NCBI RefSeq assembly: GCF_026625765.1
Contig: NZ_CP113062.1
Span: 3,472,001-3,536,000 of the forward strand
Direction of reading: 5' to 3'
Length of the DNA: 64,000 nt
Source: Frigoribacterium sp. SL97
Lineage (GTDB): Bacteria > Actinomycetota > Actinomycetes > Actinomycetales > Microbacteriaceae
A program made the position numbers and the translations under genes. Positions 1 to 9,198 of the stretch are shown here, piece by piece. Numbering within the stretch: position 1 is the stretch's first letter; each line of letters starts with the position of its first letter. The notes under the pieces are model-generated. The model searched no databases. It saw nothing but the letters and a program-made list of their open reading frames with translations, and had not been told where the DNA came from.

Positions 1-46
1 TTTGGCACAGTTGCTTGTCAACACGTTCGTGAACTATTTTCGCTAC

Positions 47-1072
47 ATGGGTACGAGCAGCGGTGGTCGAGGGACGGGGGCGCCCGTCACGCTCGCGGAT
101 GTGGCCCGGGCCGCCGGCGTCTCGGTGGCGACCGCGTCGAAGGCCCTCAACGGGCGGGCCCAGGTGCGCGAGAGCACGCGCGTCAAGGTGCGAGAGGCCG
201 CCGCCGCCCTCTCGTTCACCCCGAACTTCTTCGCCCAGGCCCTCAACTCCCAGCGCACCGGCACGATCGGCATGGTCACGAGCGACCTCGACAACCGTTT
301 CGTCCTGCCCGTGCTGCTCGGCGCCGAGGACGCCTTCGGCTCGGGGTCGCTCTCGGTGCTGCTGGCCGACGCCCGCGACGACGCCCTGCGCGAGCAGTTG
401 CACCTGCAGAACCTGCTCACCCGACGCGTCGACGGGCTCCTGATCGTGGGCCGCACCACCAACCCCCGCCCCCCGGCTCCCGTCCTCGCCGACGTGCCGG
501 TGGTCTACGTCTACGCGCCGTCGACCGACCCGACCGACGCGTCCTTCACCCCCGACAACGTGCAGGCCGGCCGTCTCGCCGCCGAGCACCTCATCGCCAA
601 GGGTCGGCGGCGCATCGCGCTCGTGAACGGCGAGTCGTCTTACGCCGCCTCACGCGACCGGGCGGCGGGGGTGCTGGCCGCCACGCAGGCCGCCGGGCTC
701 GAGCTCGTCGGCGGTGCCTCGTTGTACGGGCAGTGGGGCGAGGCCTGGGGGCGGGACTGCGCGCGCCTCCTCGTCCGGGGCGACGAGACCGTCGACGCGA
801 TCGTCGCGGGCAGCGACCACATCGCCCGCGGCGTGCTCGACGCGCTGCGCGACGAGGGCCGGTCGGTGCCGGGCGACGTCGCCGTCATCGGCTTCGACAA
901 CTGGGACGTCCTCGTCCGCGAGTCACGCCCGACGCTGACCAGCGTGGACATGAACCTCGAACAGCTCGGCCGGGCGGCCGCCCAACACCTGGTCGACGCG
1001 ATCGGGGGCTCGACCTCGGCGGGCGTGACCTACAGAGCCGTGCGCGTGCACGAACGCGAGTCGACCGGCTGA
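47..1072 (+). CDS. LacI-family transcriptional regulator
   Basis: A 341-residue repressor of the LacI/GalR family. The N-terminal helix-turn-helix starts with VTLADVARAAGVS and the hinge helix with KALN. A periplasmic-binding-like effector domain follows, with the usual GFDNWD segment before the C-terminus. The ATG at 47 is preferred over an in-frame TTG at 2 because a -10-like TATTTT (35-40) lies exactly six bases upstream, which fits a leaderless mRNA. Its target is unknown. The convergent SDR gene downstream is the only close neighbour inside the window, and genes left of the window cannot be seen. The fold is certain; the ligand (probably a sugar) is inferred from the family. Confidence 0.9.
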   Translation: MGTSSGGRGTGAPVTLADVARAAGVSVATASKALNGRAQVRESTRVKVREAAAALSFTPNFFAQALNSQRTGTIGMVTSDLDNRFVLPVLLGAEDAFGSGSLSVLLADARDDALREQLHLQNLLTRRVDGLLIVGRTTNPRPPAPVLADVPVVYVYAPSTDPTDASFTPDNVQAGRLAAEHLIAKGRRRIALVNGESSYAASRDRAAGVLAATQAAGLELVGGASLYGQWGEAWGRDCARLLVRGDETVDAIVAGSDHIARGVLDALRDEGRSVPGDVAVIGFDNWDVLVRESRPTLTSVDMNLEQLGRAAAQHLVDAIGGSTSAGVTYRAVRVHERESTG

Positions 1073-1163
1073 CGCGCGGCGCGCCTCCTGCTCTGGCCCT
1101 CCGCGCCGGCCCGGTGGCCTCGCTGCCGGCCTGGTGCCGCCCCGGCCTGCAGCGCGACGAAGA

Positions 1164-1219
1164 ACCCGGTTCCGAACGATGCACCCAGAAGCAACGGGGT
1201 GCATGGTTCGGAACCGGGT
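1164..1219. repeat. Two-tier palindrome (copy 1)
   Basis: Outer arms ACCCGGTTCCGAAC (1164-1177) and its complement (1206-1219) enclose inner arms ATGCACCC (1179-1186) and GGGTGCAT (1197-1204). It lies between two convergent genes and could act as a bidirectional terminator. Its architecture matches copies at 2236, 57812 and 59034, although the bases differ. Confidence 0.75.
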
Positions 1220-1294
1220 GCGAGGCGGCAGGAGGCGCGGGTCGGCCACCAGCGGAGGTGCGGGCCGGCGACTCACGACGCCCCCGCGCGTGCC

Positions 1295-2080
1295 TCAGTA
1301 CTTGGCGGACTGCCCGCCGTCGATCGGCACGACGGCCGCGTTGACGTAGGTGGCGTCGTCCGACAGCAGGAAGGCGACGACCGAGGCGATCTCGTCGGCC
1401 TTGCCGTAGCGCTTGGTCGGGTTGATCTGGATGAACTGCTCGGCGGCCTTCTCGGGGTTCTCGGCGTCGATCTGGCGCATCGAGGCCTCGACCATGGGCG
1501 TCCAGATGGCGCCGGGGGCGATCGCGTTGACGCGGATGCCGAACTCGCCGTACTCGACGGCCGAGTTGCGGGTCAGGCCGACGACGCCGTGCTTGGCCGC
1601 GGCGTAGCCCGACTGGTTGCCGACGCCGCGGATGCCGCCGACGCTCGCGGTGTTGACCACGGCACCGCCGTCGCCCTGCGACCGCATGACGCCGAGCACC
1701 TTCTCGAGACCGAGGAACACCCCGCGCAGGTTGATCGAGACGACCTTGTCGAACTCGTCGGCGCCGAACCGCTCGGTGAGGTTCTGCTTGCCCTCGATGC
1801 CGGCGTTGTTGAAGAACGCGTCGATGCGCCGGAAGCGCTCGACCGTCGCCGACACGTAGCGCGCGACGTCGTCCTCGCTCGACACGTCGGCGACGACGGT
1901 CAGCACCTCGGCCCCGGGGACGGCCTCGAGCACGGCGGCCTGCGAGTCGGCGAGGCCCTTCTCCGAGACGTCGACGAGGGCGAGCTTCGCGCCCTCGCTC
2001 GCGACGCGGACGGCGGCGGCCCGGCCGAGGCCCGACCCTCCGCCGGTGATGAGGACGACCTTGTCGGTGAAACGCTCCAT
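1295..2080 (-). CDS. SDR-family NAD(P)-dependent oxidoreductase
   Basis: A 261-residue classical short-chain dehydrogenase. The cofactor motif TGGGSGLG is at residues 12-19 and NNAG at 91-94. The catalytic triad is Ser146, Tyr159 and Lys163 (SGYAAAKHG). The C-terminal VPIDGG segment is typical of the glucose/3-oxoacyl-reductase-like branch. The ATG at 2080 gives a family-sized protein that begins right at the first beta strand. A GTAAGG/CCTTAC inverted repeat lies about 80 bases upstream and may be an operator. The substrate cannot be read from sequence. The neighbouring glycosidase operon hints at sugar or polyol oxidation, but that is only context. Confidence 0.88.
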   Translation of the reverse strand: MERFTDKVVLITGGGSGLGRAAAVRVASEGAKLALVDVSEKGLADSQAAVLEAVPGAEVLTVVADVSSEDDVARYVSATVERFRRIDAFFNNAGIEGKQNLTERFGADEFDKVVSINLRGVFLGLEKVLGVMRSQGDGGAVVNTASVGGIRGVGNQSGYAAAKHGVVGLTRNSAVEYGEFGIRVNAIAPGAIWTPMVEASMRQIDAENPEKAAEQFIQINPTKRYGKADEIASVVAFLLSDDATYVNAAVVPIDGGQSAKY

Positions 2081-2160
2081 GGGACGGGCTCCGGTTCTCT
2101 CGTTCGGTGAGGCCCGACACGGCGCCGGGCCAGTCGTCGCGCGACCGTGCGCGACTCGCC

Positions 2161-2184
2161 GTAAGGCTACACATGTCGCCTTAC
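2161..2184. promoter_or_regulatory. Candidate operator upstream of the SDR gene
   Basis: An inverted repeat GTAAGG-N12-CCTTAC lies in the leader of the SDR gene. Size and position suit a dimeric repressor. The binding protein is unknown. Confidence 0.35.
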
Positions 2185-2235
2185 TGCGCCCTGACCGTGG
2201 TCGCCGCCCCGCGCCGCGCCTCCCCACGACGCGAC

Positions 2236-2295
2236 GAACCCCGTTCACGAAGACGAACCACGAGAAATCGGGGTTCATCTTCGTGAACGGGGTTC
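2236..2295. repeat. Two-tier palindrome (copy 2)
   Basis: The outer arm begins GAACCCCGTTCACGAAG and is mirrored at 2279-2295, with inner GAACC/GGTTC arms. The outer arm sequence is shared with copies at 57812 and 59034, more than 55 kb away. It sits between the end of the GH3 gene and the SDR promoter region. Confidence 0.85.
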
Positions 2296-2337
2296 GGGGC
2301 GCAGGAGGCGCGGGCCCGCGACCCGAGGAGGCGCGGG

Positions 2338-4755
2338 TCAGCGCCCGGCGCGCGTCCCGATCTCGACGCCCACGATCCGCTCGTCGGCGATCGTCACGGG
2401 GTACACGTCGCCCGTCAGCCGCACCATCGCCTCGGCCTCCCGCTCGGCGCACGAGCCGCCGACCCACAGCTCGACGTCCCCGGGCTCGACGACCCGTCGG
2501 TGCTGCCGGTCGGTCAGCGCCAGACGGGTGGTGGGGACGCGGAAGACGACCCGCGCCTCCTCACCGGGTCCGAGCGCGACGCGCGCGTAGCCGAGCAGCT
2601 GCGCGACGGGCCGGGTGACCGAGCCGACGACGTCGTGGGCGTAGAGCTGCACGAGGTCGGTGCCGGGGCGGTCGCCCGTGTTGGCGACCGTCACCGAGGC
2701 GACGAACGAGCCACCCGCCGGCACCTCGGCCGAGTCGACGACCAGGTCGGAGCGTCGCCACGAGGTGTACGACAGCCCGTGCCCGAACGGCAGCACGGGC
2801 GTGCTGTCGGCGCTCGTCACCTCGGACGGCCCGCCGAGCACCGGGTGCAGGTACGAGAACGGCTGCGCGCCGGCCGACCGCGGCAACGACACGGGCAGGT
2901 GCCCGGACGGCTCGACGCTGCCGGTCAGGACGCCGGCGACGGCGGCCCCGCCCTCCTCCCCCGGGAAGAACGCCTGGACGACGGCGGCGGGCGCCCCCGC
3001 ACCCGACACCGCCCACCCGATGGCGTACGGCCGGCCCGAGAGCACGACCATGACGGTCGGCGTGCCGGTGGCGACGACGGCCTCGACGAGCTCGCGCTGC
3101 ACCCCGGGCAGCTCGAGGCTCTCGACGTCGTTGCCCTCGCCGACGGTGCCCCGGCCGAAGAGGCCGGCCCGGTCGCCGACCACGACGACCGCGACGGAGG
3201 CGGCGCGGGCGGCCTCGACGGCCGCGTCGATGCGTGACCGGTCGTCGCCCTCGACGTCGCAGCCGGCCTCGACGACCACCTCGGCGGTGGGCAGCTCGAT
3301 GCGGAGGGAGGCGGCGACGGTCGGCAGGTCGATGCCGAGCGGCACGCCGGGGTGGTGCGCCAGCACGTGGTTGACGAACGAGTAGCAGCCCATGAGGGCC
3401 TCGGCGCTGTCGCCGTTCGGGCCGACCACCGCGACCGACGCCGGGCCGGTCCCCGCGACGTCGGCACCACCGGTGGCACCCGCCGCCCCCCGCACGAGCG
3501 GGAGCACGCCGTCGTTCGTCAGCACGACGACCGACTCGTCGGCCAGCCGCCGCGCGACGGCCCGGTGCTGGGCCGAGTCGAGGTCGATCGCGGTCGGCGG
3601 TGGCGTCTCGAACGTCTCGTCGAGCAGCCCGAGCTCCTCCTTCTCGGCGAGCACGCGGATCACCGCCCGGTCGACCAGCGCCTCGTCCACGTCTCCGGCC
3701 CGCACCCGCTCGGCCAGGGGCGCGAGGTAGGCGTCACCGGTGGGCAGCTCGACGTCGATGCCGGCCTCGAGGGCCAGCGCGGCGGCCTCGCCCCGGTCGG
3801 CCGCGACGGCGTGCATCACCTGCAGGAACGCCACCGAGAAGTAGTCCGACACGACCACGCCGTCGAACCCCCACCTGCGGCGGAGCACCTCGGTCAGGTA
3901 CGACGGCGTCCCGGCGACCGGCACCCCGTCGATCTCGGCGTACGAGTTCATCACCGACCGCACCCCGCCGTCGAGCACGGCCATCTCGAAGGGCGGCAGC
4001 AGCACGTCCTCGACGAACCGCGGTCCGACCTGCGCCGGTGCGTGGTTGCGCCCCGCGGCCGAGGTCGAGTAGCCGACGAAGTGCTTGAGCGTCGCGTGCA
4101 CGCCGGCCGCCTGCAGCCCCTTCACGTAGGCGGTGCCGATCGTGCCGACGACGTAGGGGTCCTCGGCGATGCACTCGTCGACCCGACCCCAGCGGGTGTC
4201 ACGGATGACGTCGAGCACGGGCGCGAGACCCTGGTGCACGCCGAGGTCGCGCATGGACCCGCCGATCAGCCGGGCCATCTCCTCGACCAGCTCGGGGTCG
4301 AACGACGCGCCCCAGGCGAGCGGCGTCGGGAACGTCGCGGCCTGCCAGGCGGCGAGGCCGGTCAGGCACTCCTCGTGCACCAGCGCGGGGATGCCCAATC
4401 GGGTCTCGTCCCGCAGGCGGCGCTGTTCGCGCCACAACCAGGAGGCGCGCTCGACGGGGTCCACCGGCCGCGTCCCGTAGACCCGAGTCAGGTGCCCGAG
4501 CCCGTGTCGGGTCGCCTCGACGTAGTCGCCCGACGTCGCCATCTCGCCCTGCATCGGGGCGACGTTCTCGGCCCCCTGGTCGACCCACCAACCGACCAGC
4601 TGGGCGAGCTTCTCGTCGAGGGTCATCTCGGCCAGCAGCGACGCCACCCGGTCGGAGGCGCGGGGTTCGCCGACCGTGAGTGCCTGCGGTCGGTGAGCGG
4701 TGTCGGTCATGTCGGCTCGCGCCTCCTGGTCTGTGACGGTGTCGGTGGCGGTCAT
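2338..4755 (-). CDS. Glycoside hydrolase family 3 beta-glycosidase
   Basis: An 805-residue GH3 enzyme that releases terminal beta-linked sugars (beta-glucosidase or beta-xylosidase). No signal peptide is visible, so it should act in the cytoplasm on imported oligosaccharides. Seen in order: the N-terminal barrel with RWGRVDE near residue 190, KHF at 224-226, MNSYAEIDG near 270, the nucleophile Asp304 in VVVSDYF, the alpha/beta sandwich domain, and a C-terminal fibronectin-III-like domain with DLVQLYAHD. The start overlaps the stop of the upstream permease by ATGA, so this is the last gene of the import operon. Substrate choice between glucosides and xylosides is open. Confidence 0.93.
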   Translation of the reverse strand: MTATDTVTDQEARADMTDTAHRPQALTVGEPRASDRVASLLAEMTLDEKLAQLVGWWVDQGAENVAPMQGEMATSGDYVEATRHGLGHLTRVYGTRPVDPVERASWLWREQRRLRDETRLGIPALVHEECLTGLAAWQAATFPTPLAWGASFDPELVEEMARLIGGSMRDLGVHQGLAPVLDVIRDTRWGRVDECIAEDPYVVGTIGTAYVKGLQAAGVHATLKHFVGYSTSAAGRNHAPAQVGPRFVEDVLLPPFEMAVLDGGVRSVMNSYAEIDGVPVAGTPSYLTEVLRRRWGFDGVVVSDYFSVAFLQVMHAVAADRGEAAALALEAGIDVELPTGDAYLAPLAERVRAGDVDEALVDRAVIRVLAEKEELGLLDETFETPPPTAIDLDSAQHRAVARRLADESVVVLTNDGVLPLVRGAAGATGGADVAGTGPASVAVVGPNGDSAEALMGCYSFVNHVLAHHPGVPLGIDLPTVAASLRIELPTAEVVVEAGCDVEGDDRSRIDAAVEAARAASVAVVVVGDRAGLFGRGTVGEGNDVESLELPGVQRELVEAVVATGTPTVMVVLSGRPYAIGWAVSGAGAPAAVVQAFFPGEEGGAAVAGVLTGSVEPSGHLPVSLPRSAGAQPFSYLHPVLGGPSEVTSADSTPVLPFGHGLSYTSWRRSDLVVDSAEVPAGGSFVASVTVANTGDRPGTDLVQLYAHDVVGSVTRPVAQLLGYARVALGPGEEARVVFRVPTTRLALTDRQHRRVVEPGDVELWVGGSCAEREAEAMVRLTGDVYPVTIADERIVGVEIGTRAGR

Positions 4756-5657
4756 CCCTTGACCGCCCCGGTGAGCCCGCCGACGATGCGGCGTTCGAAG
4801 AGGCTGAAGAAGATCAACGCGGGCAGCATCGAGAGCGCCGTGAAGGCGAGCACCCGTGCCGTGTCGACCGAGTACTGCGACGAGAACGCCTGCACGCCGA
4901 GCGGCAGGGTGAACGTCGACGGGTCGTTGAGGATGAACAGCGGCAGCAGGTACGAGTTCCAGGCACCGATGAAGGCGAGGATGCCCACCGTGATCACGCC
5001 GGGCAACGACAGCCGGACGACCATCCGGAAGAAGAAGCCGAGGCGGCTGCAGCCGTCGATGAACGCGGCCTCCTCGATCTCGTCGGGGATCGCGCGGAGG
5101 AACGGCACGAGGATGATGATCGTCGTCGGCAGGGCGAAGGCGATCTGCGGCAGGATGACGCCGGCCAGCGAGTTCGTCAGGCCCAGGTCGCGGATCACGA
5201 GGTACAGCGGCGTGATCGCGACGGTCATCGGGAACATCAGGCCCGCCGCGAAGAGCGCGTAGAGCACCCCGCGACCGGCGAACCGGTACCGCGCCAGGAC
5301 GTAGCTGGCGGCCAGGCCGAGCGCCACCGTGCCGATCGTGGTCGCCCCGGCCGAGATCAGCGAGTTGCCGACCTGTCGCCAGAACGTGCCGCCGGTCAGG
5401 ACGTCGAGGTAGTTGCCGACCTGCCACGGGCTCGGGAACCCGGACGGGTCGGTCGTGATCTGCGCGTTGGTGCGGAACCCGCCGATCACGATGAACGCGA
5501 CGGGCGCGAGCATCGCCACGATGACGACCACCGCGACCACGTACGCGACGCCGCGTCCGGGGTCCGCGATGCCGCGCCTCCTGCGGGTCGACGGCCGGGG
5601 CGCCGCGGGCGCGGGGGTGCCGCCGCGGGGGCGGGCGGGCAGGGTGCTGGCGGTCAT
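4752..5657 (-). CDS. Carbohydrate ABC transporter permease (MalG type)
   Basis: A 301-residue inner-membrane permease of a CUT1-type sugar importer. It has about six hydrophobic segments and the EAA loop EEAAFIDGCSRLGFF, which contacts the ATPase. The ATG at 5657 follows a good AGGAG site and overlaps the previous permease stop by four bases. It pairs with the MalF-type permease just upstream. No ATPase is encoded in the operon, so a shared MsiK/UgpC-like ATPase elsewhere probably energises it. That arrangement is common in actinobacteria but is inferred here. Confidence 0.93.
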   Translation of the reverse strand: MTASTLPARPRGGTPAPAAPRPSTRRRRGIADPGRGVAYVVAVVVIVAMLAPVAFIVIGGFRTNAQITTDPSGFPSPWQVGNYLDVLTGGTFWRQVGNSLISAGATTIGTVALGLAASYVLARYRFAGRGVLYALFAAGLMFPMTVAITPLYLVIRDLGLTNSLAGVILPQIAFALPTTIIILVPFLRAIPDEIEEAAFIDGCSRLGFFFRMVVRLSLPGVITVGILAFIGAWNSYLLPLFILNDPSTFTLPLGVQAFSSQYSVDTARVLAFTALSMLPALIFFSLFERRIVGGLTGAVKG

Positions 5658-6688
5658 CGTTCTTCTCCTGCGGTGGTGGCGGAGGTCGTGACGGCCCCGG
5701 CCGTGTCGCGTCGCAGCACGAAGCGCTGGTAGACGAGGGCGACGACGAGCGAGATGAGGAACAGCACGACCGCGACGGCGTTGCCGTAGCCGTAACTGCC
5801 CGAGGTGCGGCCGTTGGCCACCATGTAGGTCGCCATGGTCGACGTGCCGGCGGTGGCCGCGATGTACTGACCCCAGATGATGTAGACGAGGTCGAAGAGC
5901 TGCAGCGAGCCGATGATCGACAGGAACGCCCAGATGCGCAGCGTCGGTCCGAGCAGCGGCAGCGTGATGCGGCGCTGGATCTGCCACCAGCTCGCGCCGT
6001 CGATGGCCGCGGCCTCGCTGAGCTCCTCGGGCACGCCCTGCAGCCCGGCCAGGAAGAGGATGACGGCGAAGCCGACGTACTTCCAGGTGATGATGACGAG
6101 CAGGGTCCAGATCGCGATGCTCGGGTCGGCGAGCCAGTCGGTCGCGAACGAGCCGAGGCCGACCTTGGTGAGCAGGTCGTTGACGGCGCCGCTGCCCTGG
6201 AGCATGAGGCTCCAGCCCGTGCCGACGACGACCTCGCTGATGACGTAGGGCACGAAGATCAGCACGCGGATGAGCGACTGACCGCGCAGCTTGCGGTTGA
6301 GCAGCAGCGCGAGCCCGATGGCCACCGGGCCCTGCAGCACGAGCGAGAGCACGACGATCGTGGCGTTGTGCCGCAACGCGTCGAGGAACGTCGGGTCCTG
6401 GAAGATCGTGACGTAGTTGCGGAACCCGACGAAGTCGGTCGGCGGGCCGAAGCCCGACCAGCTGAAGAAGCCGTAGTAGGCGGCCATCACGATCGGGAAG
6501 ACCACGAACGCCAGGAACACGACGAGGGCGGGACCGACCAGCAGGGCGATCTCGAGGCCGCGGGCGCCACGCCCCTTCCGGGACACGGCCCGGGAGGCCA
6601 CCGGGGGCGAGGCGAGTGCCTCGCCCCCGGCGGTGGCGTGAGGCCGCGAGGGTGCGGCGGGCCGCACGGAGGGTTCGCGGAGACTCAC
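5654..6688 (-). CDS. Carbohydrate ABC transporter permease (MalF type)
   Basis: A 344-residue permease with a basic N-terminal tail followed by six membrane segments and the EAA motif SEAAAIDGASWWQIQ. GTG at 6688 is chosen because it lies ten bases after the binding-protein stop with an AGAGG site in front. The longer ATG frame would run into the binding-protein gene. It forms the heterodimeric channel with the following MalG-type subunit. Confidence 0.9.
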   Translation of the reverse strand: MSLREPSVRPAAPSRPHATAGGEALASPPVASRAVSRKGRGARGLEIALLVGPALVVFLAFVVFPIVMAAYYGFFSWSGFGPPTDFVGFRNYVTIFQDPTFLDALRHNATIVVLSLVLQGPVAIGLALLLNRKLRGQSLIRVLIFVPYVISEVVVGTGWSLMLQGSGAVNDLLTKVGLGSFATDWLADPSIAIWTLLVIITWKYVGFAVILFLAGLQGVPEELSEAAAIDGASWWQIQRRITLPLLGPTLRIWAFLSIIGSLQLFDLVYIIWGQYIAATAGTSTMATYMVANGRTSGSYGYGNAVAVVLFLISLVVALVYQRFVLRRDTAGAVTTSATTAGEER

Positions 6689-6698
6689 GATCCGACCT

Positions 6699-7985
6699 CT
6701 ACGCCTTCTTGGCGGCGGCGTCGACGGCGTCGACGAACTGCTGCGGCGTGCCGTCACCCGAGAGCAGGTCGACCACGGCGACGTTCATCGCGTTGCCGAC
6801 GTTCAGGCCGTAGACGGTGTCGAGCCACTGCGAGACGAAGGGGGCGTCGTTGTAGGCGCTGAGCACGTCCTGCAGGTAGGGCTCGGTGACGGCCTCCTGG
6901 GCGACCGTGTTGACGGGAGGCGCGTTGAAGGCCTTGTAGTAGGCCGTCTGCACGTCGGGGGTCGCCAGGTAGTTCAGGAAGTCGACGCACGAGTCGGGCG
7001 CACCGGCCGAGCACGAGTACCCGTCGACCCCGCCCATGATGGAGCCGGTCTCGCCGTCGCCGCCGTCGACGGCGGGGAAGGGGAACCAGCCCAGGTCGGA
7101 CAGCGGCTGCTGGTCGGGCGTGAGCGAGGCGATGACGCCGGGGTTCCAGGCACCCATGAGCTCCATGCCCGCCTGGTGGTTGGCGATCAGGCCGGCCGAG
7201 CTGCCGGCGCCCTGCTGGGCCGCCGTGGTGAGGAACCCGTCGTTGAACGGCTCGGTGTCGCGGAAGTCGGCGAGGTCCTCGGCCGCCTCGACCCAGCAGT
7301 CGTCGCTGAAGTCACGGTCGGTCGCGGCCTTCTCGAGGACGTCCGAGCTGCACGAGCGCAGCGCGAAGAAGAAGTACCAGTGGGCGGCGGGCCAGGCGTC
7401 CTTGCCACCGAGGGCGACGGGCGAGACGCCCGAGCCCTTCAGGGCGGTGACGGCCTGGTCGAGCTCGTCCATCGTCTTCGGGGCCTCGGTGATGCCGGCG
7501 GCGTCGAAGAGGTCCTGGCTGTACCAGAAGCCACCGGGGAGCACGGCGACGGGCATCGAGTACACCTTGCCGTCGACCGAGCCCGACCCGAAGGTCCCCT
7601 CGCTGATGTCCTGCTTCGCGTCGTCCGAGATGACGTCGGTGAGGTCCTTGACCTGTCCGGCCGAGACCATGGCCTGGAGCTTGCCGCCGCCGCGCTGCAG
7701 GAACACGTCCGGGGCGTCGCCCGAGTTGAGGGCGGTCTGCAGCTTGCTGTCGAAGTCCTCGTTCTGCACGGTCTGGACGTCGATCTTCACGTCCGGGTTG
7801 GCCTTCTCGAAGTCGGCCGCGGTGGCCGTCCAGAAGTCCTGGCCGGGGCCGGTCGTCGAGTTCTGCCACAGGGTGAGCGTGCCGTCGTCCGACCCGCTTC
7901 CGCCCCCGGTGCTGCAGCCGGTCAGCAGTCCCGCTCCGATCAGCAGGGCCGCAGACCCGGCCAGGAGCCGTCGAGATGTGGTCAT
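6699..7985 (-). CDS. Sugar ABC transporter substrate-binding lipoprotein
   Basis: A 428-residue family 1 extracellular solute-binding protein. A signal peptide ends in the lipobox LTGC with lipidated Cys24. A Gly/Ser linker follows, then LTLWQNSTTGPG, typical of CUT1 oligosaccharide binders. The ATG at 7985 has an AAGGTGG ribosome-binding site. It is the first gene of the import operon, driven by the promoter at 8061-8103 and probably repressed by the divergent LacI protein. The downstream GH3 enzyme suggests a beta-linked disaccharide or oligosaccharide ligand. Confidence 0.93.
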   Translation of the reverse strand: MTTSRRLLAGSAALLIGAGLLTGCSTGGGSGSDDGTLTLWQNSTTGPGQDFWTATAADFEKANPDVKIDVQTVQNEDFDSKLQTALNSGDAPDVFLQRGGGKLQAMVSAGQVKDLTDVISDDAKQDISEGTFGSGSVDGKVYSMPVAVLPGGFWYSQDLFDAAGITEAPKTMDELDQAVTALKGSGVSPVALGGKDAWPAAHWYFFFALRSCSSDVLEKAATDRDFSDDCWVEAAEDLADFRDTEPFNDGFLTTAAQQGAGSSAGLIANHQAGMELMGAWNPGVIASLTPDQQPLSDLGWFPFPAVDGGDGETGSIMGGVDGYSCSAGAPDSCVDFLNYLATPDVQTAYYKAFNAPPVNTVAQEAVTEPYLQDVLSAYNDAPFVSQWLDTVYGLNVGNAMNVAVVDLLSGDGTPQQFVDAVDAAAKKA

Positions 7986-8060
7986 GGTTCCACCTTTTCC
8001 TCTTCGTTGAGCGGCCGTGGTCGGCCGAGCGTGCCGTGCTCCGATGCGCGGCATGGCCTC

Positions 8061-8103
8061 AGTGTCGAAAACGTCGGGGACGGTGTCAAACGTTTTCGAA
8101 AAC
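8061..8103 (-). promoter_or_regulatory. Promoter with LacI-type operators for the GH3 import operon
   Basis: On the minus strand, TTGACA (8084-8089) and GACACT (8061-8066) are separated by 17 bases. A perfect palindrome GTTTTCGAAAAC (8092-8103) abuts the -35. A second half-site TCGAAAACGT lies inside the spacer (8065-8074). This is a typical two-site arrangement for the neighbouring LacI regulator, which could also control its own divergent promoter. Confidence 0.65.
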
Positions 8104-8129
8104 CATTTCCGTCGGGCTAGGCTGCCGAC

Positions 8130-9140
8130 GTGATGACGGCACGGGTGACGATCCACGACGTGGCACGGGCTGCCGGGGTGTCGGTCGCGACGGTGTCCAA
8201 GGCGGTCAACGGCCGCTACGGCGTCTCGGCCCAGGCGATCGAGCGCGTGATGGCGGCGGTCGACGAGCTCGGCTACGAGTCGAGCCTGGTGGCCAGCAGC
8301 ATGCGGGCCCGCCGCACCGGGGTGATCGGCGTGCTCGTGGCCGACTTCGAGCCGTTCAGCTCGGAGGTGCTCAAGGGGGTCGGGGCAGCCGTCCGGTCGC
8401 GGGGCGCCGAGTACGACCTGCTGGCCTACAGCGGGGCGCACCGCGGCGAGAACACCGGGTGGGAGCGTCGCTCGCTCAGCCGGTTGAGCGGCACGCTGAT
8501 CGACGGCGCGATCCTCGTCACGCCCTCGGTGCTGACCACCGCCGCGAGCATCCCCGTGGTGGCCGTCGACCCGCACACCGGGCGCACCGACCTGCCGTCG
8601 GTCGAGGGCGACAGCCGGGGCGGGGCGCTGCTCGCCGTCGAGCACCTGCTCGGCCTGGGGCACCGTCGCATCGGCTTCCTGGCCGGACGCCCCGACCTGC
8701 GCTCGGCGTCGTTGCGCGAGGCGGGCTACGTGCAGGCGCTCCGGGCGGCCGGCATCACCCGCGACCCGGCGCTGACCCGCAACGGCGACTTCGAGCTGAC
8801 GGCCTCGCGCCAGGCGGCCCGCTCGCTGCTGACGAGCCCCGACCGGCCGACGGCCGTCTTCGCCGCCAACGACCTCTCGGCCATCGCCCTGCTGCGCACC
8901 GCGCTCGACCTCGGCCTGCGGGTGCCCGACGACCTCAGCATCGTCGGGTTCGACGACATCCCCGAGGCCTCCCGCGAGTCACCTCCTCTGACCACCGTGC
9001 AGCAGCCGATGCAGCGGCTCGGCAGCGCGGCGGCGGGCATGCTCTTCACGATGCTCGAGGGCGGCGAACCGGCCGCGCCCGAGGTGCAGCTGCCGACGCG
9101 GCTCGTGGTGCGCGGGACGACGGGGCCGCCGCGCGGGTGA
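8130..9140 (+). CDS. LacI-family regulator of the GH3 import operon
   Basis: A 336-residue LacI/GalR repressor. The HTH begins VTIHDVARAAGVSVATVSKAVN. The effector domain ends with GFDDIPEAS and the LTTVQQP segment common in sugar repressors. The start is GTG 8130 or the adjacent ATG 8133. A TAGGCT -10 element at 8118-8123 lies six bases before the GTG, so the message is probably leaderless. It is divergent from the binding-protein operon and shares the operator region, so it most likely represses that operon and responds to its substrate. Confidence 0.9.
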   Translation: MMTARVTIHDVARAAGVSVATVSKAVNGRYGVSAQAIERVMAAVDELGYESSLVASSMRARRTGVIGVLVADFEPFSSEVLKGVGAAVRSRGAEYDLLAYSGAHRGENTGWERRSLSRLSGTLIDGAILVTPSVLTTAASIPVVAVDPHTGRTDLPSVEGDSRGGALLAVEHLLGLGHRRIGFLAGRPDLRSASLREAGYVQALRAAGITRDPALTRNGDFELTASRQAARSLLTSPDRPTAVFAANDLSAIALLRTALDLGLRVPDDLSIVGFDDIPEASRESPPLTTVQQPMQRLGSAAAGMLFTMLEGGEPAAPEVQLPTRLVVRGTTGPPRG

Positions 9141-9198
9141 GCGCGACCTGCTCCTGCTCTTCCACAATCATTCGCGTTCGCGTACGGTTGTGCACACC

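Noticed and set aside
4430..4450. Copies of the 10-mer inside coding regions as hidden promoters or operators
   Set aside because: No -10/-35 elements around them, and they read through as ordinary codons (EEAR or RAS). They are treated only as part of the over-representation finding.
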